Shown in pieces: positions 25,035 to 33,337 of a stretch of 39,394 nucleotides of DNA. Location of the stretch: positions 1-39,394 of the forward strand of contig JAEEXH010000018.1 of assembly GCA_016291435.1 (NCBI GenBank). The letters run 5' to 3'. The position numbers and the translations under genes were made by a program. Every line of letters starts with the position of its first letter. Position 1 is the stretch's first letter. Below the pieces are notes generated by a model, which made no database searches, was not told the origin of the DNA, and saw only the letters and a list, made by a program, of their open reading frames with translations. The DNA is from Oscillospiraceae bacterium (GTDB lineage: Bacteria; Bacillota; Clostridia; Oscillospirales; Ruminococcaceae).

Positions 25035-25636
25035 GATAACATCTCTCCTATTCTTTCGGTCTGATATGCAGGCTTCAGCATCTCAGCGCGGATCATCGCG
25101 CCGAAATCGTCAACTGCATCCTGCAAATCGTCGTTGAGTATTATGTAGTCATACTGCTTTGCGAGCGGAAGCTCCTCCGCAGCACGGGCAACACGCTGTT
25201 CGATGACCTCCTCGGTCTCTGTGCCGCGCTTGTGCAGACGGCGGCGCAGCTCATCGAGCGTCGGCGGAATCGTGAACACAAGGATCGCATCGGGGCATTT
25301 TTCTCGGATCTGGAAGGCGCCCTGCACCTCAATTTCGAGGATCACATGCTTGCCCTGTGCGCGCATCTCCTCGACCTCTTTGCGCGGCGTGCCGTAATAA
25401 TTCCCGACATACTGCGCATGCTCCAGAAAGCCGTCTTCTGCGATGCGGCGCTCAAATTCCTCACGCGAAATGAAATGATAATGCACATGATCGGTCTCGC
25501 CCTCACGCGGGGCACGGGTCGTTGCCGAGACAGAGACCGCGCAGTCGCCGCGCTTTAAGATCTCCGCGACCATGGTACCCTTGCCGCAGCCGGAGGGTCC
25601 CGAGAGCACGATCAGAAGACCTTTCTTCTCACTCAT
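25028..25636 (-). CDS. gmk: Guanylate kinase
   Basis: Phosphorylates GMP to GDP. The 202-residue protein shows the P-loop GPSGCGKGT, the GMP-binding segment [11 protein letters not shown] followed by YHFISREEF, and the EIEVQGA strand. The [13 protein letters not shown] lid also matches. Length is typical. It overlaps remA by 8 nt and rpoZ by 7 nt. Confidence 0.98.
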   Translation of the reverse strand: MSEKKGLLIVLSGPSGCGKGTMVAEILKRGDCAVSVSATTRAPREGETDHVHYHFISREEFERRIAEDGFLEHAQYVGNYYGTPRKEVEEMRAQGKHVILEIEVQGAFQIREKCPDAILVFTIPPTLDELRRRLHKRGTETEEVIEQRVARAAEELPLAKQYDYIILNDDLQDAVDDFGAMIRAEMLKPAYQTERIGEMLSC

Positions 25637-25898
25637 CCTCCTGCTCCTCCTCTGCCGGTGAATTGCTGCCGCCGAGACGCGCCGCGATGGTCTCCGGCTG
25701 GATCGCCGAAAGGATCACATGGTCGCTGTCCATGACAATGACGGCGCGGGTGCGTCTGCCGTAGGTCGCGTCGATCAGTCTGCCGCGGTCGCGGGCATCC
25801 TGCACGATGCGCTTGATCGGTGCGGATTCCGGGCTGACGATCGTCACCAGCCGCACCGAAGAAATCATATTGCCAAAGCCGATGTTGATGAGCCGCAT
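25629..25898 (-). CDS. remA: RemA/DUF370 regulator
   Basis: An 89-residue protein of the RemA (YlzA) family, a ring-forming DNA-binding regulator that activates biofilm matrix genes in B. subtilis. The start [12 protein letters not shown], followed by [13 protein letters not shown] and [14 protein letters not shown], is highly conserved. The C-terminus is acidic and longer than in B. subtilis. The position between yicC and gmk is the same as in Bacillus. Whether it controls a matrix here cannot be told. Confidence 0.94.
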   Translation of the reverse strand: MRLINIGFGNMISSVRLVTIVSPESAPIKRIVQDARDRGRLIDATYGRRTRAVIVMDSDHVILSAIQPETIAARLGGSNSPAEEEQEDE

Positions 25899-25919
25899 CT
25901 TCGGTATCTCCTTTCGCTG

Positions 25920-26816
25920 TCATTCCATATTCTGAATCTGCTCGCGGAGCTTCTCGATCTCCGATTTCATATCGACAACGAGCTTTGTGATGCGCAGATC
26001 CTGTGCCTTCGAGCCGATGGTGTTGACCTCGCGGTTCATCTCCTGCACGAGGAAATCGAGCTTTCTGCCGACCGGCTCTGCCGATTGCAGCAGCTCACGG
26101 AACTGTGCGATATGGCTGTGCAGACGGACAGTTTCCTCGTCGATGGCGGTCTTTTCAGCAAAGATCGCAGCTTCGGTCAGCACGCGGGATTCGTCAACGG
26201 CTCTGTCTGCGAGGAGCTCCTGCAATTTGGCAAAGAGTCTTTCGCGGTAGCTTTCAGCAACAGAAGGTTCGATTGCCTCGACTTCAAGGAGCATCTTTTC
26301 AAGCCCCGCGAGCTTGCCGGTGAGATCCTCCGCGAGACGGGCGCCCTCGGCGTCGCGCATCGTAAGGAAGGAATCGAGCGCTTCTGCCGCGACCTGCTGC
26401 ACCGCATCCCAGACCTCCTGCTCGTCATCCTGCTCCTTCATCACCGTGAAGACATCGGGCAGGCGCAGCAGAGAGGAGAGGCAGATATCGTCATCCAGCC
26501 AGTCGCTGCCGTATTCGCCGAGCTCTGTATTGAGCGAGCGCAGCGCATTGACATAGCCCTCAGCCACAGCGCGGTTGACCACCACGCGGGCATCCTTGCC
26601 GTCCGCACGGATAATCGTCACGGAGACCTCTGTCTTGCCTCTGCCGATTTTGCCGTTCAGCATCCCCTTCAGCTTTTCTTCGAGGTACATGCAGGTGCGG
26701 GGCAGGCGCGCAGAAAACTCATAGTAGCGGTGATTCACCGCACGGATCTCGACGGTCACATCTCTGTCACCGATCAGACGCTGTGCTCTGCCGTAGCCGG
26801 TCATACTTCTAGGCAT
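25920..26816 (-). CDS. YicC/YloC family endoribonuclease
   Basis: A 298-residue protein starting MPRSMTGYGRAQ, the family hallmark, and ending with the conserved helix GREVNTIGSKA-like segment (REVNTIGSKAQDL) and KSEIEKLREQIQNME. The E. coli and Bacillus relatives are reported to be endoribonucleases involved in RNA turnover. I use this ATG, with GAGGG 7 nt upstream, instead of a 9-residue longer form. It heads the large minus-strand cluster and has a good promoter about 55 nt upstream. Confidence 0.94.
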   Translation of the reverse strand: MPRSMTGYGRAQRLIGDRDVTVEIRAVNHRYYEFSARLPRTCMYLEEKLKGMLNGKIGRGKTEVSVTIIRADGKDARVVVNRAVAEGYVNALRSLNTELGEYGSDWLDDDICLSSLLRLPDVFTVMKEQDDEQEVWDAVQQVAAEALDSFLTMRDAEGARLAEDLTGKLAGLEKMLLEVEAIEPSVAESYRERLFAKLQELLADRAVDESRVLTEAAIFAEKTAIDEETVRLHSHIAQFRELLQSAEPVGRKLDFLVQEMNREVNTIGSKAQDLRITKLVVDMKSEIEKLREQIQNME

Positions 26817-26868
26817 ATCAGATCCCTCTTTTCCTTGCCGCATATTACGGCAATTATATCATCTATTT

Positions 26869-26897
26869 AGTATACCATAATTCCGCCGGAAAATCAA
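26869..26897 (-). promoter_or_regulatory. Promoter for the yicC-spoVM cluster
   Basis: Minus strand TTGATT (26897-26892), 17-nt spacer, TATACT (26874-26869). It is the only convincing promoter at the head of the cluster, 53 nt from the yicC start codon. Confidence 0.75.
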
Positions 26898-26945
26898 GGG
26901 CTTTCCGCCGTTTTTTCCCGTTTCGCACACATTTTTGCCCCGGCA

Positions 26946-26985
26946 GAGAAAAAGCACCCGACTCCGCACGGGAATCGGGTGCTTT
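26946..26985 (-). terminator. Terminator of the GH48 gene
   Basis: AAGCACCCGA and TCGGGTGCTT pair perfectly (10 bp), with extra pairing possible in the loop. On the minus strand the stem is followed by TTTTTCTC. It lies about 32 nt after the GH48 stop codon. Confidence 0.9.
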
Positions 26986-27016
26986 GTATTCGGTTTTCGC
27001 TGTCCGTCTCGGAAAA

Positions 27017-29512
27017 TTACTTCTGGCCGAGAACGGAGTAGTCGATCAGACCTGCCAGATACTTGAGGATCATGGTGAGGTCATTACCGTCCACAGTGCC
27101 GTCGTTCTTCACATCAGCATTCTTGGAGCCCTGAACGCTCAGCTCAGCGCCGCCGCCGATTGCCTTTGCGAGCAGAACTGCGTCAGAGAGCGAGCAGCGC
27201 TCTGCGAAGTTCTCTTCCTTGGAGCAGTCTGCGTTGCCCCACTCGACGCTGGTCTGCTCAGGCCCTGCGCCGTCCGGCAGAACATCAGGATACAACTCAT
27301 ACATGGTACCGAGAGCCATCATGATGTCGCCTGCATGCCAGAATCTGTGGTAGGTCAGGTCAACCTGGCCGACATTGACGAATGCGCTTGCATCAGTTGC
27401 GCAGTCCATGCCGTAGTTGTAGGTTTCCTTCGTTGCGTCGAACTCCTTGAGCTTTGCACCTGCTGCGACGTCCTTCTCATATGCTGCCTCAAGCTGCTTA
27501 TAGAGGTCAGAGTAGGACTTGCCTGCATCCTTGTACATCGGACGGATGTCGATGAACTTTGCGCCCGGACCGACTTCGTAGCCATACGGATACTTACCGG
27601 TGTTGCCGCCGGTGTAAACTTCCTGTGCCCAGAAACGAGCGAGGGAGCCGTTGTGGTCAGTTCTGGAGAGACCGATATCGTCTCTGCCGAGCTTCCAGGT
27701 GCGGTCCATGAGCTGCTGAGCGATGTAGAGGCCGTGCTGTGCGAGATCAGTGGTGCTGTCCTCAACAGTGCCGGAAGCCTCAACGCCGTTTGCCTTTGCG
27801 TAGTAGATCAGGGTGTTTGCATAAGAGCAGACGCAGCCGAGGTCGGTGTTCTGCGTGCCTGCGACAGTGCAGGTGAGGTTGCTGTTCTCCTGATAAGAGC
27901 CGGACCATTTCTCAGGCTTGCCGGACCACTTCAGGCTGGACGGAACGGAGAAGTCACCGTCATCGGTCAGCTTGGTGTTATCTGTGAAGAACTTGACCCA
28001 CTTATCCAGAACGGTCTTCAGAGCCTCTTCGATGCTCATGCCGCCCGGCTTGATGCTTGCTGCCTTTGCAGCAACAGTGGGATTGGTCTTGATGATGTAG
28101 TAGAGCTCTGCCAGACGCTGAGTTGCCCAGTACTGGTTACCGGTCCAGTTGTTGGAACCCGGGTCAGCGTAAACCGGCTGCTCGATGTAAGCCATGTCAT
28201 GGAAGGTCGGGATACCGGACGGATAGGTGGAGTAGTTGCCCATCCAGCAGTTGGTGCAGCCGCCTGCGAACGGACCCTGCTTCGAGGACAGCCAGAGATA
28301 CATCTCGAGCTGACGCTCCAGGGACTTCTCGTAGTCCTTCGTTGCATCGGTAGCCTTCATCGCGGTGTTCAGGCCGGAATCATAGAGCAGGCCGAACGCT
28401 GCGAGCGGGTTCTGATAGAACTGATGTGCATGAGAGCAGCCGATCTGCCAAGCCCATGCGCCGTCTGCTGCGCCGCCCCATGCGGTGTACCAGGACATCA
28501 GATAGTGCTTGCCTTCTTCACCTGCGGATGCAGAAGTCTTGCTCTGGCAGCCGATCTTCTTATAGTACTTGTCGTACATGTCGTTACGGCACATATCACC
28601 CATCATACCGGCCTTGGTGGTGACGGAGGAATCGCCGACACCCCAGCGGTTAGCAGCGTAGACAGCCTGGATTGCACGGTCTTCTGCGTCAGGAGCGTTG
28701 GTGTAGGACCAGGACTTCGCAGTGGACTCCTGGAACGCAAACTTCATGCCCTTGCCGGGAGCGCCGTAGTCGAGGGTCTCGATTGACGGATGCGGAATCG
28801 TCTCGAAGCAGGACTCCTGGTCGCCGCGCTGGAAGGTGTTGATGAAGGTGAAGCTGCCGAGCTCGTCACGGCCGGAACCGCTGAAGCCATACCAGTCATC
28901 GACATCAGCCAGCCAGTGGAGCAGATACTCTCTGCCCTCGCTGTAAGCGGAGGTCAGCTTGGAATGCAGCGGGTTCTTACCGGTATTCTGCTCATTGCCC
29001 TCAGAGGGATACAGCTTGACATTGTCCGGATGCTCGTCTGCAACCTGAGCGCTCAGTTCGCCCTTGCTCCAGAAGCCGCTCTGCTGATCCGCTTTCGGGA
29101 TCAGAGCCTCGAGCGTTGCCCATGCCTTGCCGAGATCGGAGCCGGAAGCGCCGGAAACCTCGCCCTTCTTGACGATGTTATCGTGCATCGCTGCGATCCA
29201 GACGATGTAGGACATTGCCTCGGAAGTGGTCTCATGGCCGTAGTCCGGAGCCTCGCAGATCAGCTCTTCGACAGAGTGATACGGGATACCGAAACCGCCG
29301 GAAGCGACATTCTTCGTGCTGAGGTACTTGTTGGTCTGACCGTCCTCGATGACGTCAGCGTAGAGAGACATGAAGCGCTCTGCATAAGTAGAATCGCCGT
29401 ACTTCTCTTCCTTGGTGCGAGCCGCAGAAGCAGTGACGGACATCAGCGCGCTGGATGCCATTGCCGTCGCGAGGACGGCCGCGAGAATTGCCTTGCTTTT
29501 CTTGAATTGCAT
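27017..29512 (-). CDS. Cellulosomal GH48 cellulase with C-terminal dockerin
   Basis: GH48 enzymes are processive cellobiohydrolases acting on cellulose chain ends, usually the dominant cellulosome enzyme. The 831-residue precursor has a signal peptide (about 1-30, ending VTASA). The GH48 module follows, with YGHETTSEAM (91-100) carrying the family's proposed acid glutamate. A dockerin (about 760-831) closes the protein. Its second calcium repeat, NADVKNDGTVDGNDLTMILK, is canonical; the first (NADCSKEENFAERCSLSDAV) is expanded and has two cysteines. I chose MQFKKSKAIL as start, with AGGGG upstream. The gene is single, with its own promoter and terminator. The dockerin implies a scaffoldin encoded elsewhere. 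Confidence 0.97.
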   Translation of the reverse strand: MQFKKSKAILAAVLATAMASSALMSVTASAARTKEEKYGDSTYAERFMSLYADVIEDGQTNKYLSTKNVASGGFGIPYHSVEELICEAPDYGHETTSEAMSYIVWIAAMHDNIVKKGEVSGASGSDLGKAWATLEALIPKADQQSGFWSKGELSAQVADEHPDNVKLYPSEGNEQNTGKNPLHSKLTSAYSEGREYLLHWLADVDDWYGFSGSGRDELGSFTFINTFQRGDQESCFETIPHPSIETLDYGAPGKGMKFAFQESTAKSWSYTNAPDAEDRAIQAVYAANRWGVGDSSVTTKAGMMGDMCRNDMYDKYYKKIGCQSKTSASAGEEGKHYLMSWYTAWGGAADGAWAWQIGCSHAHQFYQNPLAAFGLLYDSGLNTAMKATDATKDYEKSLERQLEMYLWLSSKQGPFAGGCTNCWMGNYSTYPSGIPTFHDMAYIEQPVYADPGSNNWTGNQYWATQRLAELYYIIKTNPTVAAKAASIKPGGMSIEEALKTVLDKWVKFFTDNTKLTDDGDFSVPSSLKWSGKPEKWSGSYQENSNLTCTVAGTQNTDLGCVCSYANTLIYYAKANGVEASGTVEDSTTDLAQHGLYIAQQLMDRTWKLGRDDIGLSRTDHNGSLARFWAQEVYTGGNTGKYPYGYEVGPGAKFIDIRPMYKDAGKSYSDLYKQLEAAYEKDVAAGAKLKEFDATKETYNYGMDCATDASAFVNVGQVDLTYHRFWHAGDIMMALGTMYELYPDVLPDGAGPEQTSVEWGNADCSKEENFAERCSLSDAVLLAKAIGGGAELSVQGSKNADVKNDGTVDGNDLTMILKYLAGLIDYSVLGQK

Positions 29513-29755
29513 TCTTTTTTCCCCTCTCGTAAAAATAGGTTTGTTGCTTCTCACGCACGGAACCCGCGAAGCAATGACGGGCTGTTCGTGATGAATCGGT
29601 GCCGCACCCGTGCAGCGGCACTGTCCCCTCGGCTGTACGGTGACCTTTTATACGCATTGCCTGTCCGGATTTGCAGCGATGAAGCTGCGGCCTGCGCAGT
29701 ACGACGCAGAGTCCTTCACGGGCATCAGAATATAAGTATCCCCAATACAGTTCCT
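29513..29755 (-). promoter_or_regulatory. Long structured 5' leader of the GH48 mRNA
   Basis: From the promoter's expected start near 29755 to the ATG is about 240 nt without an open gene. On the minus strand it can form several hairpins, for example GTGCCGC-TGCACGGGT-GCGGCAC (about 29600-29622) and GCAGC-TTCATC-GCTGC. I compared it mentally with T-box and cyclic-di-GMP riboswitch cores and saw no match. It could stabilise the mRNA or regulate it; neither is shown. Confidence 0.55.
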
Positions 29756-29761
29756 TAATTC

Positions 29762-29790
29762 ATTATAGTGTTTCCGGGGCGATTTGTCAA
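29762..29790 (-). promoter_or_regulatory. Consensus sigma-A promoter of the GH48 gene
   Basis: Minus strand TTGACA (29790-29785), 17-nt spacer, TATAAT (29767-29762). Both hexamers are perfect, consistent with strong expression. The divergent ABC operon starts about 290 nt to the right; the rest of this 569-bp gap shows no gene. Confidence 0.92.
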
Positions 29791-29948
29791 GCCTTTGTGC
29801 GAAAACCGTTCACCTTCGGCATACTTTTTGGATGCTTCAACAAAATCGTACTTCCATTTTTGTGCAACCTGAACTATCAATTTTGACCCTGTGCAAAACG
29901 ATTCTCACGATCTCCCCGCGCAGCATACACATGCCTGACACATTCGCC

Positions 29949-29957
29949 TGCTATAAT
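29949..29957 (+). promoter_or_regulatory. Possible extended -10 promoter for the ABC operon
   Basis: TGCTATAAT is an extended -10 element. No good -35 lies 17 nt upstream. It would give a leader of about 118 nt before the ATPase gene. Confidence 0.45.
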
Positions 29958-30081
29958 ATGCATAATGCAGGATTCTGCGCTTTCGTTCATCTCAATGTAA
30001 AAGTTTGTTCATAATCTATTCATACGCATTTGCGATAATAGAATATATATGCTTTCTTATGAAAGGGGCTTTGAGACCGCT

Positions 30082-31119
30082 ATGGTTGAAATCAAAAATC
30101 TCACCAAATACTACGGCGTACACCCCGCTGTGCAGGATATTTCCTTCACGGTCGGCGACCACGAAGTGCTCGGCTTTCTGGGGCCGAACGGCGCCGGAAA
30201 ATCCACGACCATGAACATGATCACAGGATGTCTGCCCTCGACCTCGGGCACGGTGCTTGTGGACGGCTACGACATTGCAAAGGATCCGATGGAGGTCAAG
30301 CGCCGCATCGGCTATCTGCCGGAACTGCCGCCGGTCTACCCGGACATGCGGGTGCGCGATTATCTGACCTTCGCGGCAGGGCTCAAGGGTGTGCCGCGTG
30401 CAGAGCGCAAAAGCCAAGTCAACACCGCAATGGAGCGCCTGCGCATCACCGATGTGCAGAAGCGCATCATCGGCAATCTCTCGAAGGGCTACCGCCAGAG
30501 AGTCGGCTTTGCGATGGCGCTGCTCGGCAAGCCGAAGTTCCTGATCCTCGATGAGCCGACGGTCGGTCTCGACCCGACGCAGGTCGCAGAGGTGCGCAAG
30601 CTGATCCGGGAGCTCTCCGCCGATCACACGATCATTTTCTCGACACATATCCTCGCCGAGGTCACTGCCGTCTGCGAGCGGGTCGTCATCATCAATAAGG
30701 GGCAGATCCGCGCAGTTGACACCATCACGAATCTCGAAAACAGCCTCACGACGGAAAAGATCCTCAGACTGAAGATCGAAGGCGAGATCACAAAGATCAC
30801 GAATATTATAAATAGTACAAAGGGCGTGCAGGAGATTACCTCCGTGGAGTATGAAAGCTCCGGCGTCAATATCTTCACTGTCAAGGTCGATGCGGACGAT
30901 GTGCGCAAGCCGCTCATGGCGGCGCTCCTTGCCGGCGACTGCATGGTGCTCGAGGTCACGGCGGTGAAGTCGAGCCTCGAAGATGTCTTTGTCAAGCTCA
31001 CGGGATCGCCCACACGCAAGCAGTCGCGTGAAGACGCCTTCCAGGAGCTCGGCAGAGAAATGGATGCCGCACGCGAGGCAGACGAGCGGAAGAACAAGAA
31101 CGGAAAGGAGGATGCGTAA
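30082..31119 (+). CDS. ABC transporter ATPase, GldA-like
   Basis: A 345-residue ATP-binding subunit. Walker A is GPNGAGKST, the signature is LSKGYRQRVG and Walker B is LILDEPTVGLD; the switch histidine lies in FSTHILAE. A C-terminal extension of about 110 residues ends in a charged tail. The family is the GldA/NatA type that pairs with ABC-2 permeases. I start at MVEIKNLTKYYG, where homology begins; an upstream ATG at 30049 lacks a ribosome site. The stop codon overlaps the next ATG (TAATG). Confidence 0.94.
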   Translation: MVEIKNLTKYYGVHPAVQDISFTVGDHEVLGFLGPNGAGKSTTMNMITGCLPSTSGTVLVDGYDIAKDPMEVKRRIGYLPELPPVYPDMRVRDYLTFAAGLKGVPRAERKSQVNTAMERLRITDVQKRIIGNLSKGYRQRVGFAMALLGKPKFLILDEPTVGLDPTQVAEVRKLIRELSADHTIIFSTHILAEVTAVCERVVIINKGQIRAVDTITNLENSLTTEKILRLKIEGEITKITNIINSTKGVQEITSVEYESSGVNIFTVKVDADDVRKPLMAALLAGDCMVLEVTAVKSSLEDVFVKLTGSPTRKQSREDAFQELGREMDAAREADERKNKNGKEDA

Positions 31120-31850
31120 TGTTTTCACTGTATAAAAAGGAAGTACAGTCCTACTTCTACTCCCCCTTTGCATATGTCGTCAGCGCACTCTTCCTGTTCG
31201 TGTTCTCGCTGAGCTTCATCAACAGCATCTCGAGCATGAGCTCCAATGTGCTGAAATTCTCCTTCTCCAATATCTTCTATAACAGCTTCTTCTATTTCAT
31301 CTTCCTGATCCCGCTGCTGACGATGCGCACCTTTGCGGAGGAGCGCAAGTCGCACACGGAGACGCTCTGGCTCTCGGCACCGATCACGATTCCGCAGGTC
31401 GTCATCGCGAAATTCCTCGCGGTGGCAACGGTCTTCCTGCTGATGATGGTGCTCTCGCTTTTCTTCCCGCTGGTCGCCTGGTGGCACGGCTCTGTTGTGC
31501 TCTCGAGCCTGATCTGCGGCTATCTGGGATTCTTCCTCTGGAGCCTGGTCTGCATCGCAATCGGCGTGATGATCTCCGCGCTGACGGACAACCCCATCAT
31601 TGCGGCTGTGCTCGGCGAAGCAGCCATGATCCTTGTGCTCTTCCTCGACAACTTCACGAACACCGATCTGATCCAGTCTGTCAAGCCCGTTGCAAAGGTC
31701 TTTGAGTGGTTCTCGACCGAAAAGCGCTTCGGCGCCTTCTCGCAGGGGCTCTTCAGTCTCGCCGACCTGATCTTCTTCCTGTCGATCACCGTCGTCGTGC
31801 TGATCTGGACGATCATCATTATTGAAAAGCGCCGCCAGAGCCGCGGCTGA
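31119..31850 (+). CDS. ABC-2 permease, GldF-like
   Basis: A 243-residue membrane protein with six likely transmembrane segments. The phrase LLTMRTFAEERKSHTETLWLSAPI is close to the GldF pattern, in which a conserved ERK/EL segment follows the second helix. AAAGGAGG stands just upstream, at the end of the ATPase gene. It would form the channel of an exporter with the ATPase and the GldG-like protein. The substrate is unknown. Confidence 0.93.
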   Translation: MFSLYKKEVQSYFYSPFAYVVSALFLFVFSLSFINSISSMSSNVLKFSFSNIFYNSFFYFIFLIPLLTMRTFAEERKSHTETLWLSAPITIPQVVIAKFLAVATVFLLMMVLSLFFPLVAWWHGSVVLSSLICGYLGFFLWSLVCIAIGVMISALTDNPIIAAVLGEAAMILVLFLDNFTNTDLIQSVKPVAKVFEWFSTEKRFGAFSQGLFSLADLIFFLSITVVVLIWTIIIIEKRRQSRG

Positions 31851-31867
31851 CCGGAGGAATATGTGCA

Positions 31868-33337
31868 ATGGATAACTCGATTTTTGCCAAGAACAAGCGC
31901 TTCACTGTGCTTGCGTGGGTGCTCGCGATCCTTGTGCTTGCGGTCGCGATCCCATTTAACCTGATCTTTGAACGGCTGAATGTCCACTTTGACATGACGC
32001 CGAACAATCTCTACACGCTCTCCAAAACAACGGAAGACTATCTCAATGAGCTTGATGACCGCGGCGTGGTCGTCGATGTCTACTTCCTCGCGAAGATGGA
32101 GGATCTGGAAGCAGATCTCGAATGGCTGGCGCTCTACCGCACGCTGCTTGCCTATGATGCACACGATTGCTTCAACCTCATCGACATCGACCCGGATGAG
32201 GAGCCGGAAACGCTCAAAAAGATCAATCCGGACGGCGTCTATAACTTCGATGTGGCAGACTTCATCTTCGTCTGCGGCGATATGATCAAGCGCATGCCCG
32301 GCGGTATGGCATATGTCTACAAGACCAATGCCGACGGACAGGTCACCGATGCGGAATTCCGCGCAGAAAACTATTTCACCGGCTACATCAAGTCCGTCGT
32401 GGACGGCGAGCAGCCGACGGTCTACTTCCTTGAGGGACACGGCGAAAAGCCGCTCACCGAAATGACCCGCATGACCACCAACCTCGGCAACTACAACTAC
32501 GGCTCCGGCGCGCTCAACCTGACGACCGCCGAAGCTGTCCCGGACGACTGCTGCATCCTCGTCATCGCAGACCCGCAGTTTGACCTCACCGATGCGGAGT
32601 ATCAGAAGATCTACGCCTACACCGAGAAGGGCGGCAATGTCTCCCTGCTGATCGGGCCGAACGATTCCAAGGAATCCTTCCAGAATATCCAGCGGCTTCT
32701 GAACACCTACTGCATCGCAATGAACTACGACCGCGTCTCCGAGACCGACGAGAACCGTCACTCGCACGATGAGCCCTACGCGATGATGTGCGATATCGCA
32801 GAGCCCTCCGGCGATTCGACCGAGGATCTCACCTCTGCCCTGCTCCCGACGGTCAACGATCTTGTCACCTACATGCCCTATTCCCGCAGCTTTTACAGCA
32901 CCTACGGCACCAACTACGGCGCGATGAGCATGGATATCATGATCCGCACCGCGACCACCGCACAGGCAGAGCCCTGGGGCGGCAGTCAGCTTGACCAGGA
33001 TGCCGTCACCGGCGAGAATCTCTCGCTTGCAATGTATTCAATGGATTCCCAGCGCGAGGGCTCGAAGCTCACCGTCTTCGGCAGCGCGGATTTCATCACC
33101 GATGAGGGCGCCGCAAGCGCATACTTCATCAACCCGCTCCAGCTCTTCCTCTCCACGATCACATGGATGTATAACTCCGATGTGGATATGAACATCGCAA
33201 ACAAGGCGCGCACCTATGACAGCCTCAATGTCAACAGCTCTTCCGAGGCAACCGGTCTGATGGCTCTGTTTATCGGCTTCCCGCTTCTGATCGCTGCCGT
33301 CGGCGTGATCGTCTGGCTGAGGAGGAAGGACGGATGA
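31868..33337 (+). CDS. GldG-like ABC transporter auxiliary protein
   Basis: A 489-residue protein with an N-terminal membrane helix (about 12-32), a long outer region and a C-terminal helix (about 463-483) before a basic end. The segment FDMTPNNLYTLSKTT followed by VVVDVYFL is typical of the GldG/Mla-type auxiliary domain. PTVYFLEGHGEKPL and the later ILVIADPQFDLTDAE also fit this family. In Bacteroidetes GldG partners GldA and GldF, but gliding machinery is not expected here. GGAGG precedes the ATG. Its end overlaps the DUF4340 gene by 4 nt. Confidence 0.9.
   Translation: MDNSIFAKNKRFTVLAWVLAILVLAVAIPFNLIFERLNVHFDMTPNNLYTLSKTTEDYLNELDDRGVVVDVYFLAKMEDLEADLEWLALYRTLLAYDAHDCFNLIDIDPDEEPETLKKINPDGVYNFDVADFIFVCGDMIKRMPGGMAYVYKTNADGQVTDAEFRAENYFTGYIKSVVDGEQPTVYFLEGHGEKPLTEMTRMTTNLGNYNYGSGALNLTTAEAVPDDCCILVIADPQFDLTDAEYQKIYAYTEKGGNVSLLIGPNDSKESFQNIQRLLNTYCIAMNYDRVSETDENRHSHDEPYAMMCDIAEPSGDSTEDLTSALLPTVNDLVTYMPYSRSFYSTYGTNYGAMSMDIMIRTATTAQAEPWGGSQLDQDAVTGENLSLAMYSMDSQREGSKLTVFGSADFITDEGAASAYFINPLQLFLSTITWMYNSDVDMNIANKARTYDSLNVNSSSEATGLMALFIGFPLLIAAVGVIVWLRRKDG

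Noticed and set aside
29600-29625. T-box-like GGGTGCGGCACCG in the GH48 leader
   Set aside because: The conserved T-box core and a specifier stem are absent, and the gene is not amino-acid related.
29797-29815. Possible catabolite-response element near GAAAACCGTTCACC upstream of the GH48 promoter
   Set aside because: It matches only about two thirds of the consensus positions and is not palindromic.
30004-30049. Promoter at GATAAT just before the ABC operon
   Set aside because: No acceptable -35 hexamer lies at 16-18 nt spacing.
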